A DNA stretch of 64,000 nt from Aphrocallistes beatrix (lineage: Eukaryota > Porifera > Hexactinellida > Sceptrulophora > Aphrocallistidae): contig OY725488.1 in the NCBI GenBank assembly GCA_963281255.1, positions 6,049,524 to 6,113,523 on the forward strand. The letters are read 5' to 3'. Below the pieces are notes generated by a model. It did no database searches. It was given only the letters and a program-made list of their open reading frames with translations, and was not told where the DNA came from. A program made the translations under genes and the position numbers. Shown in pieces: positions 35,301 to 38,300 of this stretch; position 1 is the stretch's first letter; each line of letters opens with the position of its first letter.

Positions 35301-38300
35301 CATTATTCGAGTGTGCTGGCATTTTAATTTATCAGTTAATAGGCTGTTCGTCTTCAATAATATAAACTATATCCATAGCCTACTGTATATAAGGCCTCAG
35401 AGTAACTTGCGGATTTGGGACTAGGGATGCGGTAGAAGATGGTTGAACTAATACATGAGTTGCCTTAAATCATCAACAAAGCACAATAGAGCTTAGGAAT
35501 TTATTACCAGCATATATAAATATGGTGTCAAAGTACCCATATCCGTTGTTAAAATTTCGATTAGTCACCATATGGTTGCGCAATAGGTTATATTTGTGAC
35601 AAATTAGGTGATCTTCAGAGGTCAATTAAGGGCACTTCTAAGTGTTTTTAGTATAAATTTTTTCGCATAGAACTGAGATGTGAATGGGTTAATACGAAAA
35701 ATTTGGATTTTTTCATGGAATGTTGCTACATTCCAGTGTTGCTATGGAAACGTGTTTTGGTCAGTTGGGGTTATATCTTGAAAACCGCGATAGCTAGACA
35801 TCCAAATGTAATTCCATTTGATAGCCAATCGACTATTTCCTATTAAGGGATAATATAATTTCGACGTCTAAATTCAATGATTTACGAGTTATTAGACAAT
35901 TTATCATATTGGCCACATTTGAAAATTTGTGATAGAAGGCTGAAATTTTGATAGAATATGCGTATTAATATTCTTCACATATGATACAACTATCATAAAA
36001 AAATGATGACTCATCACTCTGTTATGACGTCATCATTATGCATCAAAAATAATTTAAAAATTGATAAATTTGATTATTTTTCGAGTGGTATCGATTTTAA
36101 CAGTAAGACGGACATATTTAGAGATGTTATCTCCCTTATAATTAATCAATGTGAGCCCAGGCGCCAGAAGGGCGCCTCCGGCGGACACAAAGTGTCCGCC
36201 AGCCGCGCAGCGCAAGCAAGCGAAGCGCGCTTGTTATAAATAAATTGGATAAAAAGGAGGATTGTACGAATCGCTGATTGGTGCTTCCCCAAGGATCGAA
36301 CTTGGAATGAACAATTAACAGTTGTGTGTTTGACCGATTAAACTAAAAAGCGAAGTAGCGACTCATTTAGCCTCCCAACCTAATCTACTTCATAATACAA
36401 ATTTATAGAGCATTAGTACCTATTCTCATCTCTTATGGTAGAGTTACAACTAGACATTATGTATTGATGTCTAACACAATTACCGATGTGTGCTGTTGAG
36501 TGTATTTTTTAATCTCGAAACTGGATTATATAGTTGCAGTTAATACGAACGAACATCAGTGGACGGCCGAAATTTGTTCGTATTATCCAGAATTCGTATT
36601 AACCAGAGTTATTTACATGTATTTTTCTCCATGAGGAATAAAATTTAGTATGCTCATATTATCTGTGCTCGTATAACCGGAGGATTAACTTCCCAATACA
36701 CTCAATTTGGCAAAACAGTTACAGTAGAGCCTTCATTAGTGGGGGAGCTCGGGACAGCGAAAATATACCTACTCCCCCATTCCCCACTCATGATGTGTAC
36801 AATAATCACAATACTATATTTAGCCAAAATGGGTTGAATAAATCCAAATACATGTATAATAAATTCAAGTCATTTTTATGTCCATAATGCATCTATTTCG
36901 TTCATTTTCTGACCTTTAGATAAAAATATTGACAACCCAGGTGATCTGAAAATTACTTTCTAGTTCAAGTCAGGTCGAGAGATCCAACCTTATAACGAAA
37001 TGCAAATTGTGTTCAGAAAACCGCTCTTTTACCACTTTCCCCCCGATTAATGAGGTTAATTTGAAGGGGAAAATAATTTCTATTTCCCCTATTCCCCACT
37101 TCCCCACTTCCCCACTTATAGAAGTTCAGTTGTATGAAAACGAATAAAAATGGCCTAAATTTGCTCCACTTAAAGAGATTCCCCAAATATAGAAACCCAC
37201 TTATAGAGGTTCTACTGTATATCGAGCTTGAGTAGCATTCTCAATTAATATCTTATTACAACGCAGTAGCTATGGCTCATCTCTCAGGCATCATGGTACA
37301 CGTATTTAACTTTTATCTGACATACAGGGTGTCCCATAAGTATTGGCCGGTCTTCAGATTTTTGAATTATAAAATTTTTATTGCAAAACCATTGTGAAAT
37401 AAGACAAGTTACTTTCAATTATTGAAGTAAATAACTTGCGAGTAATTTCTATCACTTAAGTTTACAATCTAGTCATAATACAAAGCTATAATATTAATAG
37501 GCCTATCTAGCTTGAACAAATCAATAATGAATGTCCAAGATTATGGAATCGCGATTCGTTCTAAGGCAATTGGACTTCTAGAGGGCGGTTTATCGCAGAA
37601 AATTGTTTCACAGAGGTTATCTGTTAGTGAAAGATCACTAAGGCGTTGGTGGCATGCACACAAAGCCGGAAATCGCCTCGAAAGTAGACCCAAACAAGGT
37701 CGTCCAAAAATAATTAGCCGAGTTGCTAAAATTGTAATTTCGAAATCTGTGGGGAAAAGGAGACAATCAACGCGAAGAATTGCTACTAGACTATCCAATA
37801 GCGGAATAACCATCTCAAAATCAACAGTACACCGTTATCTAAAGGGTACTCTTGGCCTAAAATCTTACAAAAGACCCAAAAAGCCCCGATTAACGGAAAA
37901 ATGAAAGAAAATCGACTGAAATTTGCCCTTAAAACAGAAAAGTGGACAATCGAGCAATGGAAAAAGGTCCTGTGGAGCGACGAATCCTCCTTTGAACTAT
38001 TTTCTCTTCCAAATCGCCAGAACGACAGAGTTTGGTCAAAATCTTCAAGAAACATTGAGCCATGTCTCCGTATTAAATTTCCACCGAAAATTCAAGTGTG
38101 GGGGATGATTTCGTTTCAAGCAGTGTCGGAATTGCATTTAATACCGAAAGGGCAGATGGTTAATGGAACTTATTATAGGGACTCGATATTAGCCAAAACT
38201 TGTTTGGATGCGATCAAACGTAAACGGAAGAGAGGCTCAATTTTGGAACGGTCAATGCTACCAAACATGTCCAAGTTATTTTTCATGCAGGATGGTGCAC